From: Helcococcus bovis
GTDB lineage: Bacteria > Bacillota > Clostridia > Tissierellales > Peptoniphilaceae
Reading direction: 5' to 3' (one strand)
Length of the DNA: 64,000 nucleotides
Assembly (NCBI RefSeq): GCF_046035435.1
Contig: NZ_JBFNFH010000006.1
Both the position numbers and the translations under genes were made by a program. Positions 36,728 through 45,765 of this stretch are shown here, in pieces (the stretch's first letter is position 1; each line of letters begins with the position of its first letter). The notes beneath the pieces were generated by a model. The model did not search any database. It was not told the DNA's origin and saw only the letters and a list, made by a program, of their open reading frames with translations.

Positions 36728-36957
36728 TATAAACCCAACCTTCCTGCTTCGTAAACTTCTAAAAGCATTTCTTTAAGACTCCACACTGAAATTTCTATAA
36801 AATCTTCGCTATCTGTATTTCTCTTTTCAAAGTCCCCTCTTCTTTGAATTTCTATGCTATGTTTCTTTGCAATTTCTAAAACTTTCTTTTCATCTTTTTC
36901 TTTTATTTTTCTTGTTGCTTCTAAAAAGCTTTGTCTTTTTAATTCTTTGTTTGTCAT
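36727..36957 (-). CDS. Small phage protein, DUF6900-like, 76 aa
   Basis: A helical protein whose C-terminal half, DFIEISVWSLKEMLLEVYEAG, resembles the short DUF6900 domain common in Firmicutes phages and conjugative elements. No function is known for the family. It is in one unit with the downstream 83-residue gene. Confidence 0.6.
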   Translation of the reverse strand: MTNKELKRQSFLEATRKIKEKDEKKVLEIAKKHSIEIQRRGDFEKRNTDSEDFIEISVWSLKEMLLEVYEAGRLGL

Positions 36958-37063
36958 TTCTTTAACCTTCCTTTTCTTTTGTTATACACATATTCCCGTA
37001 TGTTTGCTATATTATCAAGTTTTATAGCAATATATCTTCTAAGATGTGTACTAAATAACACAA

Positions 37064-37456
37064 TTAACTTATATCTCCTGTTAATATAAACCTAGAATAA
37101 AGGTCTTTGTTATCCTCTATAAAACAAACAAGTTCATAAAAGTTTAACTCATTAGCAAGTTTTTGAACTCCATTAGTATCGAACATATTAACTATTCCAG
37201 TATCTCGAATTTCTATTATCTGACTTTTAAGTGTTTCAGAAATAGTTGGTATCTTTTCAACTTTATCTATACCATAAAGAACATTAAGTCTTGAACCATT
37301 ATCCCAGTTAACAATCAAAGAACCGATGTCATCTACCCCTTCAACTGTTCCAAGTGTTCCTGTTTTAGGTGCATACTTATCATCCATTTCTATAAGCTTT
37401 ACTCTTGTTCCTTTTGGAAATCTATCCTTTAATTCTTTAAGTGTTTTCTTATCCAT
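37064..37456 (-). CDS. DUF4314 protein, SH3-like
   Basis: A 130-residue protein. The N-terminal half, RFPKGTRVKLIEMDDKYAPK followed by GTLGTVEGVDDIG and VNWDNGSRLNV, is the DUF4314 beta-barrel. The family is frequent in phages and conjugative elements without a defined role. The C-terminal helices are specific to this copy. Confidence 0.75.
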   Translation of the reverse strand: MDKKTLKELKDRFPKGTRVKLIEMDDKYAPKTGTLGTVEGVDDIGSLIVNWDNGSRLNVLYGIDKVEKIPTISETLKSQIIEIRDTGIVNMFDTNGVQKLANELNFYELVCFIEDNKDLYSRFILTGDIS

Positions 37457-37470
37457 AAAATCTCCTTTAC

Positions 37471-38928
37471 CTATATATCACTTAATTTTGATAAATAGTC
37501 AAGTAGATTATTGAATATATAAACTACACAGGGTAGGGCTATTCCATTGCCCCACATCTTATATTCAGAAGAATCACTATAAGGATTTTTTAGCCATTTT
37601 TTTATTTGCTCATCTGTTTTTCTCTTTTTTAAATTTCTTATTCTTGAATCTTCGTCAAATACCTTTCTCCAAAACTCCATGTCTTCTCTGGTTGGATTTT
37701 CAGTTTCTAAATCATCACACCAGTAGTCAGGAAATCCTTGTAATCTTCCACACTCTTTTGGTGTAAGTCTTCTAACAAATTTATTTAATATTAATGGCGG
37801 ATCTTTATAATCTGTAGCTACGAGTGAAGAAGTAATATTTTTATTTGCCTGTGTAAAATAAGAATTCTTACTCATTGATAAAATATCTTTGTTTACTATA
37901 GCCATACCACCTTGATTTCTAGTTGGGTTATTTCCACCAGTATCAATAGTTCTTGATAGATTGGATTTATAGATATTATGCCTCTTATTTTTTGTGTTTT
38001 CTGATGTTTGTCTAATATCATAAACTACGAATGGTTGATTATTCCCTCCAGTTCCTAAACTAGAAGATAGAGTTTGTGATTTATTAATTGGTCCTTTAAA
38101 TCTTGTATCTTGACCATGATTTTCAAAAACCAATGGAGGTATTCCACCTTTTGCTTTTAAGGTTCCTGATACTTCCCTTTGGATATCCATTCTTTCTCCA
38201 CCTTGATCATTTATACAGATTGTTTCTCCAAAGCAATCCTCAATGTTTCTGGTATTTCTTTGTTCTTTAGTTTTGCTCTTCTTAAAATTCCAAGGCAGGC
38301 TTTCTTTGTCAAATAATATTTCTTTGGCACTTGTTCCATTAAAATCTGCGACAAGAAAGATTCTTCTCCTTCGCTGGGGCACTCCGAAATATTGTGCGTC
38401 AAGAACTCTGTAAGCAAGGCTAAATCCGTCTGCCATGATGATATCTTTGTATGCCCATTTTCCTTTGTAAGGGATAGGCACCTTGGGATACGATCCTTTG
38501 ATTCCAATGATTTCATCAAGCACTCGTCTGAAATCCTCTCCTTTGTTTGAAGAAAATGCTCCTGTGACATTTTCCCATATGATGTATCTTGGTTTAGTAT
38601 CATTAGTTTTTTTCCTCATCTCTTTTATTATTCTTATAGCCTCAAAAAATAAGTTTGATTTACTTCCTTTAAGCCCATCTCTTTTACCTGCTATGGATAA
38701 ATCTTGACATGGACTTCCAAATGTTATGATATCTACTGGTTCTATTTCTTTCCCATTAATATTTCTTATATCTCCTAAATGCTTAATTTCTGGTAATCTT
38801 TTAGTAGTTACTCTTATAGGAAATAATTCAACTTCAGAAGCCCAAACAGGTTTAATTCCTGCTATTTTAGCAGCTAATGGAAAACCACCCGACCCATCAA
38901 AAAGAGAGCCTAAAGTTAACTCTTTCAT
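37471..38928 (-). CDS. Phage DNA C5-cytosine methyltransferase
   Basis: A 485-residue enzyme. SAM-binding motif I is SLFDGSGGFPLAAK, the catalytic cysteine is in GSPCQDLSIAG and the ENV motif in WENVTGAF. Motif VIII is seen in QRRRRIFLVADF and a C-terminal WGNGIALP corresponds to motif X. A large variable region between motifs VIII and IX should set the target. There is no adjacent restriction enzyme, so it is a solitary phage methyltransferase that probably masks phage DNA from host restriction. It precedes the DUF4314 gene by 14 bases. Confidence 0.88.
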   Translation of the reverse strand: MKELTLGSLFDGSGGFPLAAKIAGIKPVWASEVELFPIRVTTKRLPEIKHLGDIRNINGKEIEPVDIITFGSPCQDLSIAGKRDGLKGSKSNLFFEAIRIIKEMRKKTNDTKPRYIIWENVTGAFSSNKGEDFRRVLDEIIGIKGSYPKVPIPYKGKWAYKDIIMADGFSLAYRVLDAQYFGVPQRRRRIFLVADFNGTSAKEILFDKESLPWNFKKSKTKEQRNTRNIEDCFGETICINDQGGERMDIQREVSGTLKAKGGIPPLVFENHGQDTRFKGPINKSQTLSSSLGTGGNNQPFVVYDIRQTSENTKNKRHNIYKSNLSRTIDTGGNNPTRNQGGMAIVNKDILSMSKNSYFTQANKNITSSLVATDYKDPPLILNKFVRRLTPKECGRLQGFPDYWCDDLETENPTREDMEFWRKVFDEDSRIRNLKKRKTDEQIKKWLKNPYSDSSEYKMWGNGIALPCVVYIFNNLLDYLSKLSDI

Positions 38929-38929
38929 T

Positions 38930-40183
38930 TTAGGCCTCCACTTCTTTTACAAGGTCTTTATAATAATATTTTTTACCATTACGAATAACAAATACATTAT
39001 CCATATCATTAGTATCTTCCACATATCTTCTAAGTATTACTGATGCATACTTTTCATCTAGTTCCATGGTGTAACAAATCCTATCAGTCTTTTCAGCTGC
39101 CATTAAAGTTGAGCCAGAGCCTCCAAAACTATCAAGTATAATACTGTTTTCTTGAGATGAATTTTGTATTGGATAAGATAATAATTTTAATGGTTTACTT
39201 GTAGGGTGATTTTCATTTCTTTTAGGTTTATCAAAATTCCATATAGTTGTTTGCTTTCTATCTGAATACCATCTGTGTTTTCCATTTTTAAGAAAGCCAT
39301 ACAAAATAGGTTCATGCTGCCAATGATAATCACTTCTTCCTAGAACTAAAGAATTTTTGACCCATATACAACACCCTGATAAATGAAATCCTGAATCAAT
39401 AAATGCTTTTCTAAAATTAACTCCTTCTGTATCAGCATGAAAAACATAACAAGCACCACCTTCTTCCAAATGTGATGCCATGTTTTCAAATGACTTTAAT
39501 AAAAAGTTATAGAAATCATCATTTTTCATTTTGTCATTTTTAATTGATAAACCAGATGAACTTTCAAATGCTACATTGTATGGCGGGTCTGTGATGATTA
39601 AGTTTGCTCTTTTATCTCCCATTAAGGTTTTTATGTCTTCTCTACTAGTTGCATCCCCACACATTACTGTATGTTTTCCAACATTCCAAACATCCCCTCT
39701 TTTTACAAAGGATGCTTTTTCAAGCGCTTTTGTTAAATCGAAATCATCATCTTCAACTTCTTTTTTATCATTATCATTAAATAACTCATCAAGTTCTGCT
39801 ACATCAAATCCTGTCAAGGTTAAATCAAAATCCATTTCTTCCAAGGATTCAATTTCAAGTCTTAAAAGTTCTTCATCCCATCCAGCATCTAAAGCTAATT
39901 TGTTGTCAGCAATTACGTATGCTTTTCTTTGAGCTTCTGTCAGATAGTTTTCTTTTACACAAGGTACTTCTTTCATTCCTAGTCTTTGTGCTGCTAACAG
40001 TCTACAATGACCAGCTGTAATTACATTATCTTCTGTAATTAAGATTGGATTAAGAAATCCAAACTCATTAATAGATGCCATAACTTTTTTTATTTGTTCT
40101 TCGGTATGTGTTCTTGAATTATTAACATACGGAATTAATTTTTCAGTTTCTATAAATAAGTACTCTGTTTTATTACTTTTCAT
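38930..40183 (-). CDS. ParB-like domain fused to an N4/N6 DNA methyltransferase
   Basis: A 417-residue fusion. The N-terminal 110 residues are a ParB/Srx-type domain (LNPILITEDNVITAGHCRLL). The methyltransferase part contains IITDPPYNV (motif IV) near residue 198 and DSFGGSGSTLMAAE (motif I) near residue 345, that is, the beta-class order. Such fusions sit beside terminase genes in many phages. It modifies adenine N6 or cytosine N4, and the ParB-like part may give DNA binding or nuclease activity. Its stop is one base from the next start. Confidence 0.88.
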   Translation of the reverse strand: MKSNKTEYLFIETEKLIPYVNNSRTHTEEQIKKVMASINEFGFLNPILITEDNVITAGHCRLLAAQRLGMKEVPCVKENYLTEAQRKAYVIADNKLALDAGWDEELLRLEIESLEEMDFDLTLTGFDVAELDELFNDNDKKEVEDDDFDLTKALEKASFVKRGDVWNVGKHTVMCGDATSREDIKTLMGDKRANLIITDPPYNVAFESSSGLSIKNDKMKNDDFYNFLLKSFENMASHLEEGGACYVFHADTEGVNFRKAFIDSGFHLSGCCIWVKNSLVLGRSDYHWQHEPILYGFLKNGKHRWYSDRKQTTIWNFDKPKRNENHPTSKPLKLLSYPIQNSSQENSIILDSFGGSGSTLMAAEKTDRICYTMELDEKYASVILRRYVEDTNDMDNVFVIRNGKKYYYKDLVKEVEA

Positions 40184-40210
40184 TAATCACCTCAAAAATT
40201 TTCTTTATAT

Positions 40211-40780
40211 TCATAATGTATTTTTTATAGTTTTAGGATGACAATTATTCATTCTTGCTAATGAATCATATGAATAATTACAATGTTTATTTAAAATGAA
40301 GATGCTGACTAAATCCATATCTAGAATTTTTCTATTTTTATAATTTAGTTTTTTGGGATTAAAAAGATTATTCTCTATAGCATGTCTATTGTTTTCTGCA
40401 ACTGTACACCATTCTAAATTATTTAATCTATTATTAGATTTGTTCCCATCTATATGATTAACAACTAAATTATCGTTTCTACCAATCCATGCATTAAGCA
40501 TCATTCTATGTCCTTTTAAGTGTTTTTTAGTTTCATTAATATTAATTCTATAGGTTCTATATCCATCATAATCGATTGAACCTTTCAAATATTTAATTCT
40601 ATATTTCTCTATAAAATTTCCTGTTTTACTAAATTGCCTATAACAAACTGAATAGAAATTACCTTCAATATCACATACATAGCAATCATTTTCTAAACAA
40701 AATCTATAATCTTCAATCCCTATTTTATTTAAATTACTATTTATCCAATCTAATCTATTCGTGCTATGACTAAATTTCAT
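40211..40780 (-). CDS. Free-standing HNH homing endonuclease
   Basis: A 189-residue protein with HNH_3 signature VVNHIDGNKSNNRLNNLEWC followed by NNRHAIENNLF. An N-terminal NUMOD-like beta part (YRTYRININETKKHLKGH) and a C-terminal helical DNA-binding part complete it. It sits between metK and the ParB-methyltransferase gene and probably spreads as a selfish element by cutting phages that lack it. Confidence 0.82.
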   Translation of the reverse strand: MKFSHSTNRLDWINSNLNKIGIEDYRFCLENDCYVCDIEGNFYSVCYRQFSKTGNFIEKYRIKYLKGSIDYDGYRTYRININETKKHLKGHRMMLNAWIGRNDNLVVNHIDGNKSNNRLNNLEWCTVAENNRHAIENNLFNPKKLNYKNRKILDMDLVSIFILNKHCNYSYDSLARMNNCHPKTIKNTL

Positions 40781-40792
40781 AAGTAATACCTT

Positions 40793-41578
40793 TCAATAAA
40801 AAAGACCCCACTCGGCAAATTTCTCAAATCCGCCAATAGAGTCTATATAACTTCTTGCTATTTCAACTATTTCTTCGTATGGTTTACCATCAATTTCTTC
40901 ATCACCTATAGCGCATGATAATTCAACTACCTCTTCATTTTCTTGTGCTTTAAGAAAAGCATAAATGTTTACTGATATATCTGCTTTTGATAAGTCTTTA
41001 CCATGAAGACCACCACCTGTAATAGAATCAGCCATATCAGAACCAAGTTTTCTATTTGTTGCACCTGTATCAACATCTAAACCTCCAGTCCATGGACCTA
41101 AAGGATTAATATGTGCTGTTGGATACATCTTTTGTAAGACTTCATCTTTAGCCTTACTTTGACAAATTATTAGTTTTGTACCATCTAAAATATATTTACC
41201 ATCTGTTGGATAAATTCCATAGATATCTCTAGCTATTTTATTAATAGTCTTTTGTTCTTCTGTTAGAGGTACTCCTCTAAAAATTCCATTATCTCCACAC
41301 TTAATTTTTTCTTCTTGATTTTTAGTTAGGTGCTTATCTTGAGCTACTATAACAACATCCTTTTTAACCTTTCCTGCAATTCTATCAATTGTATCTTTGA
41401 TTTCCCTATAATTAAAAGTTACAGTAGTTTCAATAATAACATGGCACACACCATGACCTATTAATACTTCAACAGCAACTTTTGGATTTTTCTCTTTTTT
41501 ATATGCAATATCTACAATTGCTCCAGCTATTCTATCAGCTATTTTATCTGGATGTTTTGGATTTACTTTTTCTATCAT
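40793..41578 (-). CDS. metK: Short phage S-adenosylmethionine synthetase-like protein
   Basis: A 261-residue MetK relative, against 380-400 for bacterial enzymes. It retains the nucleotide motif HPDKIAD near residue 9, CGDNGIFRG (usual GDQG) and the late segment GGGLHGKDLSKADI (usual GGGAFSGKD). The middle domain and the C-terminus are shortened. Two DNA methyltransferase genes lie just downstream, so it may feed them with SAM. Reduced MetK forms are recurrent in Firmicutes phages. Activity is not certain with so much missing. A terminator hairpin overlaps its last codons (40793-40842). Confidence 0.75.
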   Translation of the reverse strand: MIEKVNPKHPDKIADRIAGAIVDIAYKKEKNPKVAVEVLIGHGVCHVIIETTVTFNYREIKDTIDRIAGKVKKDVVIVAQDKHLTKNQEEKIKCGDNGIFRGVPLTEEQKTINKIARDIYGIYPTDGKYILDGTKLIICQSKAKDEVLQKMYPTAHINPLGPWTGGLDVDTGATNRKLGSDMADSITGGGLHGKDLSKADISVNIYAFLKAQENEEVVELSCAIGDEEIDGKPYEEIVEIARSYIDSIGGFEKFAEWGLFY

Positions 41579-41581
41579 TTC

Positions 41582-42127
41582 TTACCTTCCTTCTCTTAGT
41601 CTTAATAATTTCTCCATTGTATCGTGTTGTGGATTATTAGTTTCCACATATTCATTTCCTACAGTTTCTCTAACTATTTGATAAATTTCATTCCATAATC
41701 GTACAGCTTGATTCATGTAGTTAATGCCTATATTTATAAATGGACTTGGTATTGGTTTATTCGTTGTAGGGTGTTTAGATAAAAATCCTAGTTTATTTGT
41801 CACTTCTTCACACTGTATCCACCTTGCAGATGCTACAGCATACCTTTCAATTAAATGAGGTGAGACTTTTCTTGTAACACCAAGATTATATAACCACTCC
41901 CAAGTATCTCTATAAATCTCTCCTGCTTTAAGTGTTGTACCATCTCTTTGTTTAGCAGATAAGAAGTCACTTGGTTTTGGCATATCAACGCCTTCAATAT
42001 CTGGTATTTCTATTTCTTCAATAAGTGAAGAGTCTTTTATTACTTTTTCTGATAGGCTTTTTTTCTTTCTACCAGCACCAGGTCTTTTACCACCTCTTCC
42101 ACCTATGTTATTTGATTTTGTTGGTAT
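41582..42127 (-). CDS. terS: Terminase small subunit (P27 family) with non-standard start
   Basis: The protein matches P27-type small terminases, including the Gly/Arg-rich N-terminus NNIGGRGGKRPGAGRKKKS and the helical body. In this frame no ATG, GTG or TTG occurs before codon 49 (ATG 41983), which would remove the conserved N-terminus. At the expected place stands ATA (42127) with AGGTGAG five bases upstream. Either ATA is used as a rare start or the start codon has mutated. TerS recognises the packaging site and hands DNA to TerL. Confidence 0.72.
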   Translation of the reverse strand: MPTKSNNIGGRGGKRPGAGRKKKSLSEKVIKDSSLIEEIEIPDIEGVDMPKPSDFLSAKQRDGTTLKAGEIYRDTWEWLYNLGVTRKVSPHLIERYAVASARWIQCEEVTNKLGFLSKHPTTNKPIPSPFINIGINYMNQAVRLWNEIYQIVRETVGNEYVETNNPQHDTMEKLLRLREGR

Positions 42128-42168
42128 TTTTTCTCACCTGCCTTTCTATAAATTTTAGATTCTTCCTA

Positions 42169-42256
42169 TTACCCTTTTGATTTCCCTTTTTTTGCGCGTG
42201 TGACTGCCCCACCGTTCCCTTGGCCTAGAGCTTTAGAGATTTGATACCCCCTAGGC
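42169..42256 (-). other. GC-rich segment between HNH and TerS, candidate cos site
   Basis: This stretch is far richer in G and C than the rest of the prophage (CTGCCCCACCGTTCCCTTGG, CCCCCTAGGCCTATCC) and contains small palindromes (CCTAGG, AGGCCT). It lies between the HNH gene and terS, where HK97-like phages with an HNH protein place their cohesive-end site. An overlapping frame on the same strand has no good start. Confidence 0.35.
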
Positions 42257-42610
42257 CTATCCAAATCTATCTCCATCAAGAACACTAATTCTTGAGTGGC
42301 AGGGTTTACATAAAGCCATAAGATTTGAAAAGCTATGTGTTCCTCCACGTGACAAAGGAAGGATATGATGGACTTCATTTGCCTTCGTGTATTTATTATT
42401 CTTAAGACACTCTTCACACAAAGGGTTAGCATTAAGATAAATTTTTCTTATCTTTCTCCACTGACTTCCATAACGTTTTTTTATCCTCGGGTCTCGTTGA
42501 TATTTTTCATAATTTCTGTTGTACTCTTTCTCATGCTTTTTACAGAATCGTCCATCAACTAACTCAGGACAACCTGGATAAGAACATGGACTTTTCGGTT
42601 TTCTAGGCAT
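42257..42610 (-). CDS. Phage HNH endonuclease of the packaging module
   Basis: About 117 residues from ATG 42610 (MPRKPKSPCSYPGC), preceded by GGAGGAATC. It has the zinc-binding pair CEEC and CKPC and the catalytic HNH core EVHHILPLSRGGTHSFSNLM. HNH proteins next to terS work together with the terminase to cut cos DNA in HK97-like phages. It is the first gene of the packaging-morphogenesis operon and follows the control element at 42617-42720. Confidence 0.88.
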   Translation of the reverse strand: MPRKPKSPCSYPGCPELVDGRFCKKHEKEYNRNYEKYQRDPRIKKRYGSQWRKIRKIYLNANPLCEECLKNNKYTKANEVHHILPLSRGGTHSFSNLMALCKPCHSRISVLDGDRFG

Positions 42611-42616
42611 GATTCC

Positions 42617-42720
42617 TCCATAAAAAAAGCCCCGAAGATTTCTCCTCAAGGCTTATAAAGTTTCTATTCTAACTATACCTAATTTCTACATTGACATACA
42701 ATGACATTTAGTGACAACAC
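42617..42720 (-). promoter_or_regulatory. Late control element, copy 2 (upstream of HNH-terS)
   Basis: On the minus strand, three TGTC-type boxes occur with a 10-bp period (GACAT at 42693 and 42703, GACAA at 42713 on the plus strand). They are followed by a TATAGT -10 candidate and a terminator-like hairpin (AAGCC..TCTTCGGGGCTT, T run) right before the HNH ribosome binding site. The same arrangement is found at 45766-45869 after the DUF1492 regulator gene. Confidence 0.6.
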
Positions 42721-42791
42721 ATTTATGACTATTTATGTTATAATGAAAAAAAATATTAATTTTAGTTTTAATATATCTTAGGTGGTAAAAT

Positions 42792-43226
42792 ATGAATAAA
42801 AAAGAAACATTATTTAATATAAAATTTTGTACATTGTTCGTTCTTTTTGTGACGCTATTTGCATTAATATTACATCTAGCATCCCTAACTCCTGCACCAC
42901 AAAATGATCCATGGGGTATATCAGATATTTATTTCTCGTCCATTATATTATCGCTAATTGGATTAGATAAGATTTTAGTATTTGTAATTTTAATAATAAT
43001 ATTTAGAAAAAAATTGTCCATAAATTCTAAATTTGGAGAATTTACATTGAAAATGTTTCCAAGCATCTATTTATCAATAATGTTTCAGTTTTTATTTTTA
43101 ACATTGATAGATGGCTCACCTATCAATATATTTTATCCAAGTTATATATTTATATTCTTAATTTTATCATCACTTTATTTAATTGAATTATTTATTATAT
43201 ATAAAATAGCTGAATCTTTTTTTTAA
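42792..43226 (+). CDS. Four-span membrane protein convergent to the DUF1906 protein
   Basis: A 144-residue protein with four hydrophobic segments (about residues 12-32, 46-72, 88-106 and 115-138) and no known domain. It is one of the few plus-strand phage genes, has its own TATAAT (42739-42744) and a GGTGG site, and meets the 817-residue gene tail to tail with one base between. The place and orientation would fit an immunity protein for that putative wall-active protein; this is inference only. Confidence 0.6.
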   Translation: MNKKETLFNIKFCTLFVLFVTLFALILHLASLTPAPQNDPWGISDIYFSSIILSLIGLDKILVFVILIIIFRKKLSINSKFGEFTLKMFPSIYLSIMFQFLFLTLIDGSPINIFYPSYIFIFLILSSLYLIELFIIYKIAESFF

Positions 43227-43254
43227 GCTAAGAGAACTTAGGATCTCTTAGCTT
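43225..43254. terminator. Shared hairpin between convergent genes
   Basis: AAGCTAAGAGA and TCTCTTAGCTT form a perfect 11-bp stem with an 8-nt loop, overlapping the ends of both convergent genes. T tracts are weak on the plus side and absent on the minus side. Confidence 0.6.
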
Positions 43255-45681
43255 TCTATAAATATAATCTCCAAAAGCTTTATACGCTAAATCTTTGTCT
43301 TCATCTGACGCTTCACCTACTAATATATTGAAAACATCAAACATAATTTTTTCCATAAATCCTGAAAATTTTTCTTTCACAGACTTATATATTAATTCAG
43401 GTGTCCTAAGATCTAATCCATCTCTACTATATTGATTATATCTTTTTGATATGTTCAAATTATTATAATATTCTTTTAATGAATCAGTTAATATGTTTTT
43501 ACTAAACTTCTTGTTTTTGATTAATTCTGATATTCCTATGGCATCAGCATCATCGCATAAATCAGTAAAGTTGCATTCAACTTTTTCCAACTCAACATTC
43601 ATATTTATCAAATAATCTGAAGGCATATTTTTATCAGCTCCTATAATTGAATAAGCTAATTTTTCTTTGTCTATGTTAGGATAAGCATTTGAATACTCGT
43701 ATATATTTTTTGCTCCAGTAGCTAAATCTCCTCCCCATCCTGACAAATAATCTGGTATGATTGAGTTAGTTAAATAGCAAAGGGTTGTATATGATAAATG
43801 AGCGAAATCATTTTTACCATCTATAGTATCCTTTATATCTTCCCTACTACTTCCTACTAATTTTTCTAACTTGTCATATAAATTCTTATGCTCTTTAATT
43901 ACATAATTTACAAATTTTTTATTTAAATTTTGAGCCGCCGTAGTTGAAAATTTATAACTATCTAGGTAATCTTTTGATAAATAATTTAAGACGCCTAAAT
44001 GTGTACTTTGAATATCAAGTATATCTTGACTAGTCAAATTTGTATGATCATAAATATTTTTTAATGCATTTTCTCTATATGCATCATAAATTTCTTCCAA
44101 TTCTTCAATCAACGGTATAGCATCACTAATGCTATTATTTAATGTACTTGTATTAGGACTTTTAGGTCTATAGTAGTTTGAATCTCTATGAAAAGAATTT
44201 ACGACTGAAAGGGCGGGAACTCTTCCACTATAAGCTACTTTATCTAAATCCCATTTTCCACCATATCCATTTATTTCATAAATTTGATCATAGTTCCAAT
44301 TAGAAGGTATTCTAAATCCTAAATTTCCACTAAAACCTGTTGACATATCTGAAACAAAACTAGATACAGACAATTTAGCATCTGCTAATCTGCTACATAC
44401 ATTTCTCGATGCGTATATCCCAACTTGGTATCTATAATCTATACTTTGATTTATACCTCTAAAATATGGAATTATGTGAGAATCAATTTGGTAATCAAGA
44501 ATATCCATATCAACAGCAAAATATATAACTGTACTTGGAACTCCTTTTTCTAAAGCTGCATTACTTGCCTTTCTACCATGTTCTAACCCTATTTCATAAC
44601 TAAAGTCAGCTAGTTTTCTAGCACTCTCTTGAAATATTGGAAAATATTTCATTCCACCATTTACTATTCTTTCTAATTCTCCATCTCTAATTTCCTTAAA
44701 ATCTCCACCTGTTAGATATCTTCCTACTATCTCATATCCATCAGATTTTAATTTTTTTAAAAGTTCATCAGTTATCTCAAATCTTGTATCACAAGCTACA
44801 ACTTTTCTATCAGGATTTCCTCTACTTGTAAGTAAACTCATCCAAGTATTTACATTTAGTTTAGGTATTACCTCAAGTCCATAGTCAGTTTGGAAACTAT
44901 TTAATGCTTGTGCAAATGCAAAAGTCCATTTATCTTCAGAAGGCCCAGCACCATATCCTAAGCAGTGTAACGCGTAATAAGCAACCTTAAACACATCCAA
45001 GTAGGATTCATAGTTATCTTCTGTAAGTACTTTTAGTCTACTTTTTGTACCATTACCAAAGTAACCCGTAGCTTCATCAGGACTAAATCCTTGCTCTGCC
45101 TGTAAAACTTTAATTAATGCAGTATTCATTTCCCTACCATACAGTCCATCTGTAGGTATAATCCCTAAATATTCTGGATAATCTCTATTGAGTTTTTGTT
45201 GTATATATCTTACCCCTTCACTTCCTCCATATCTCCAAAGTAATACAAATTGTTTCATAGAAAGAAGAGAATCCATTATATCAACAGTAACAGTGGAATC
45301 TCCACCTAAACCCATATCTGATTTCAATTCTATTATTGCATTACCCGTTCCGCTATAAAAATTTTGTGTTATATGAGAACCCGTAGAATAACCCTTACAC
45401 CATAATGCTCCTTGAATTATAGAGTAAATATTACTCTTTGATTTATCATTATCATTTTGTTGCTTTATTCCATTAGGAAATTTTTGCTTAAAGAGTCTTA
45501 TAGTTGTTGGTCCAAAGTTTGTTGCAGTATTTTGTATACCTAATTCTATTTGTAAAGCCAAAGTCAGTGCGTCTATAATTGGCCATCCAGTCTTTCCATT
45601 TTCTTTTACCTTTTCGTACCTATTATCTTGCCCATAGGTCTTATTCAACCATTGTTGAGTTTCTAATACCATTAAATCCAT
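43228..45681 (-). CDS. Large DUF1906 / peptidoglycan-binding protein, possible lysin-type effector
   Basis: An 817-residue protein. The N-terminal 290 residues hold two or three peptidoglycan-binding-like repeats (NFGPTTIRLFKQKFPNG, TDGLYGREMNTAL, TWMSLLTSRGNP). Residues about 295-500 form a DUF1906 glycoside-hydrolase-like TIM barrel (FEITDELLKKLKSDGYEIVG, STVIYFAVDMDIL, VGIYASRNVCSRLAD). The last 300 residues are unknown, helical, and include GWGGDL and DLCDDADAIG. There is no signal peptide. It is not a usual phage late gene and is placed between the late regulator and the terminase genes. AAGGAGAAAAATT precedes the ATG. Confidence 0.75.
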   Translation of the reverse strand: MDLMVLETQQWLNKTYGQDNRYEKVKENGKTGWPIIDALTLALQIELGIQNTATNFGPTTIRLFKQKFPNGIKQQNDNDKSKSNIYSIIQGALWCKGYSTGSHITQNFYSGTGNAIIELKSDMGLGGDSTVTVDIMDSLLSMKQFVLLWRYGGSEGVRYIQQKLNRDYPEYLGIIPTDGLYGREMNTALIKVLQAEQGFSPDEATGYFGNGTKSRLKVLTEDNYESYLDVFKVAYYALHCLGYGAGPSEDKWTFAFAQALNSFQTDYGLEVIPKLNVNTWMSLLTSRGNPDRKVVACDTRFEITDELLKKLKSDGYEIVGRYLTGGDFKEIRDGELERIVNGGMKYFPIFQESARKLADFSYEIGLEHGRKASNAALEKGVPSTVIYFAVDMDILDYQIDSHIIPYFRGINQSIDYRYQVGIYASRNVCSRLADAKLSVSSFVSDMSTGFSGNLGFRIPSNWNYDQIYEINGYGGKWDLDKVAYSGRVPALSVVNSFHRDSNYYRPKSPNTSTLNNSISDAIPLIEELEEIYDAYRENALKNIYDHTNLTSQDILDIQSTHLGVLNYLSKDYLDSYKFSTTAAQNLNKKFVNYVIKEHKNLYDKLEKLVGSSREDIKDTIDGKNDFAHLSYTTLCYLTNSIIPDYLSGWGGDLATGAKNIYEYSNAYPNIDKEKLAYSIIGADKNMPSDYLINMNVELEKVECNFTDLCDDADAIGISELIKNKKFSKNILTDSLKEYYNNLNISKRYNQYSRDGLDLRTPELIYKSVKEKFSGFMEKIMFDVFNILVGEASDEDKDLAYKAFGDYIYRKLRDPKFS

Positions 45682-45765
45682 AATTTTTCTCCTTTTTTTC
45701 TTTAATATTTTTCATACCTTCCTTAAAATTTATACTTAATCTACATATTTACCTCCTTTTTATTC

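Noticed and set aside
38211..38603. Open frame overlapping the C5-methyltransferase gene on the same strand
   Set aside because: It lies wholly inside a well-supported gene with all methyltransferase motifs and has no own ribosome binding site or family resemblance.
42169..42432. Frame overlapping the HNH gene and running into the GC-rich segment
   Set aside because: It is a shifted reading of the HNH gene without a good start. The HNH zinc ligands and catalytic core are unmistakable in the other frame.
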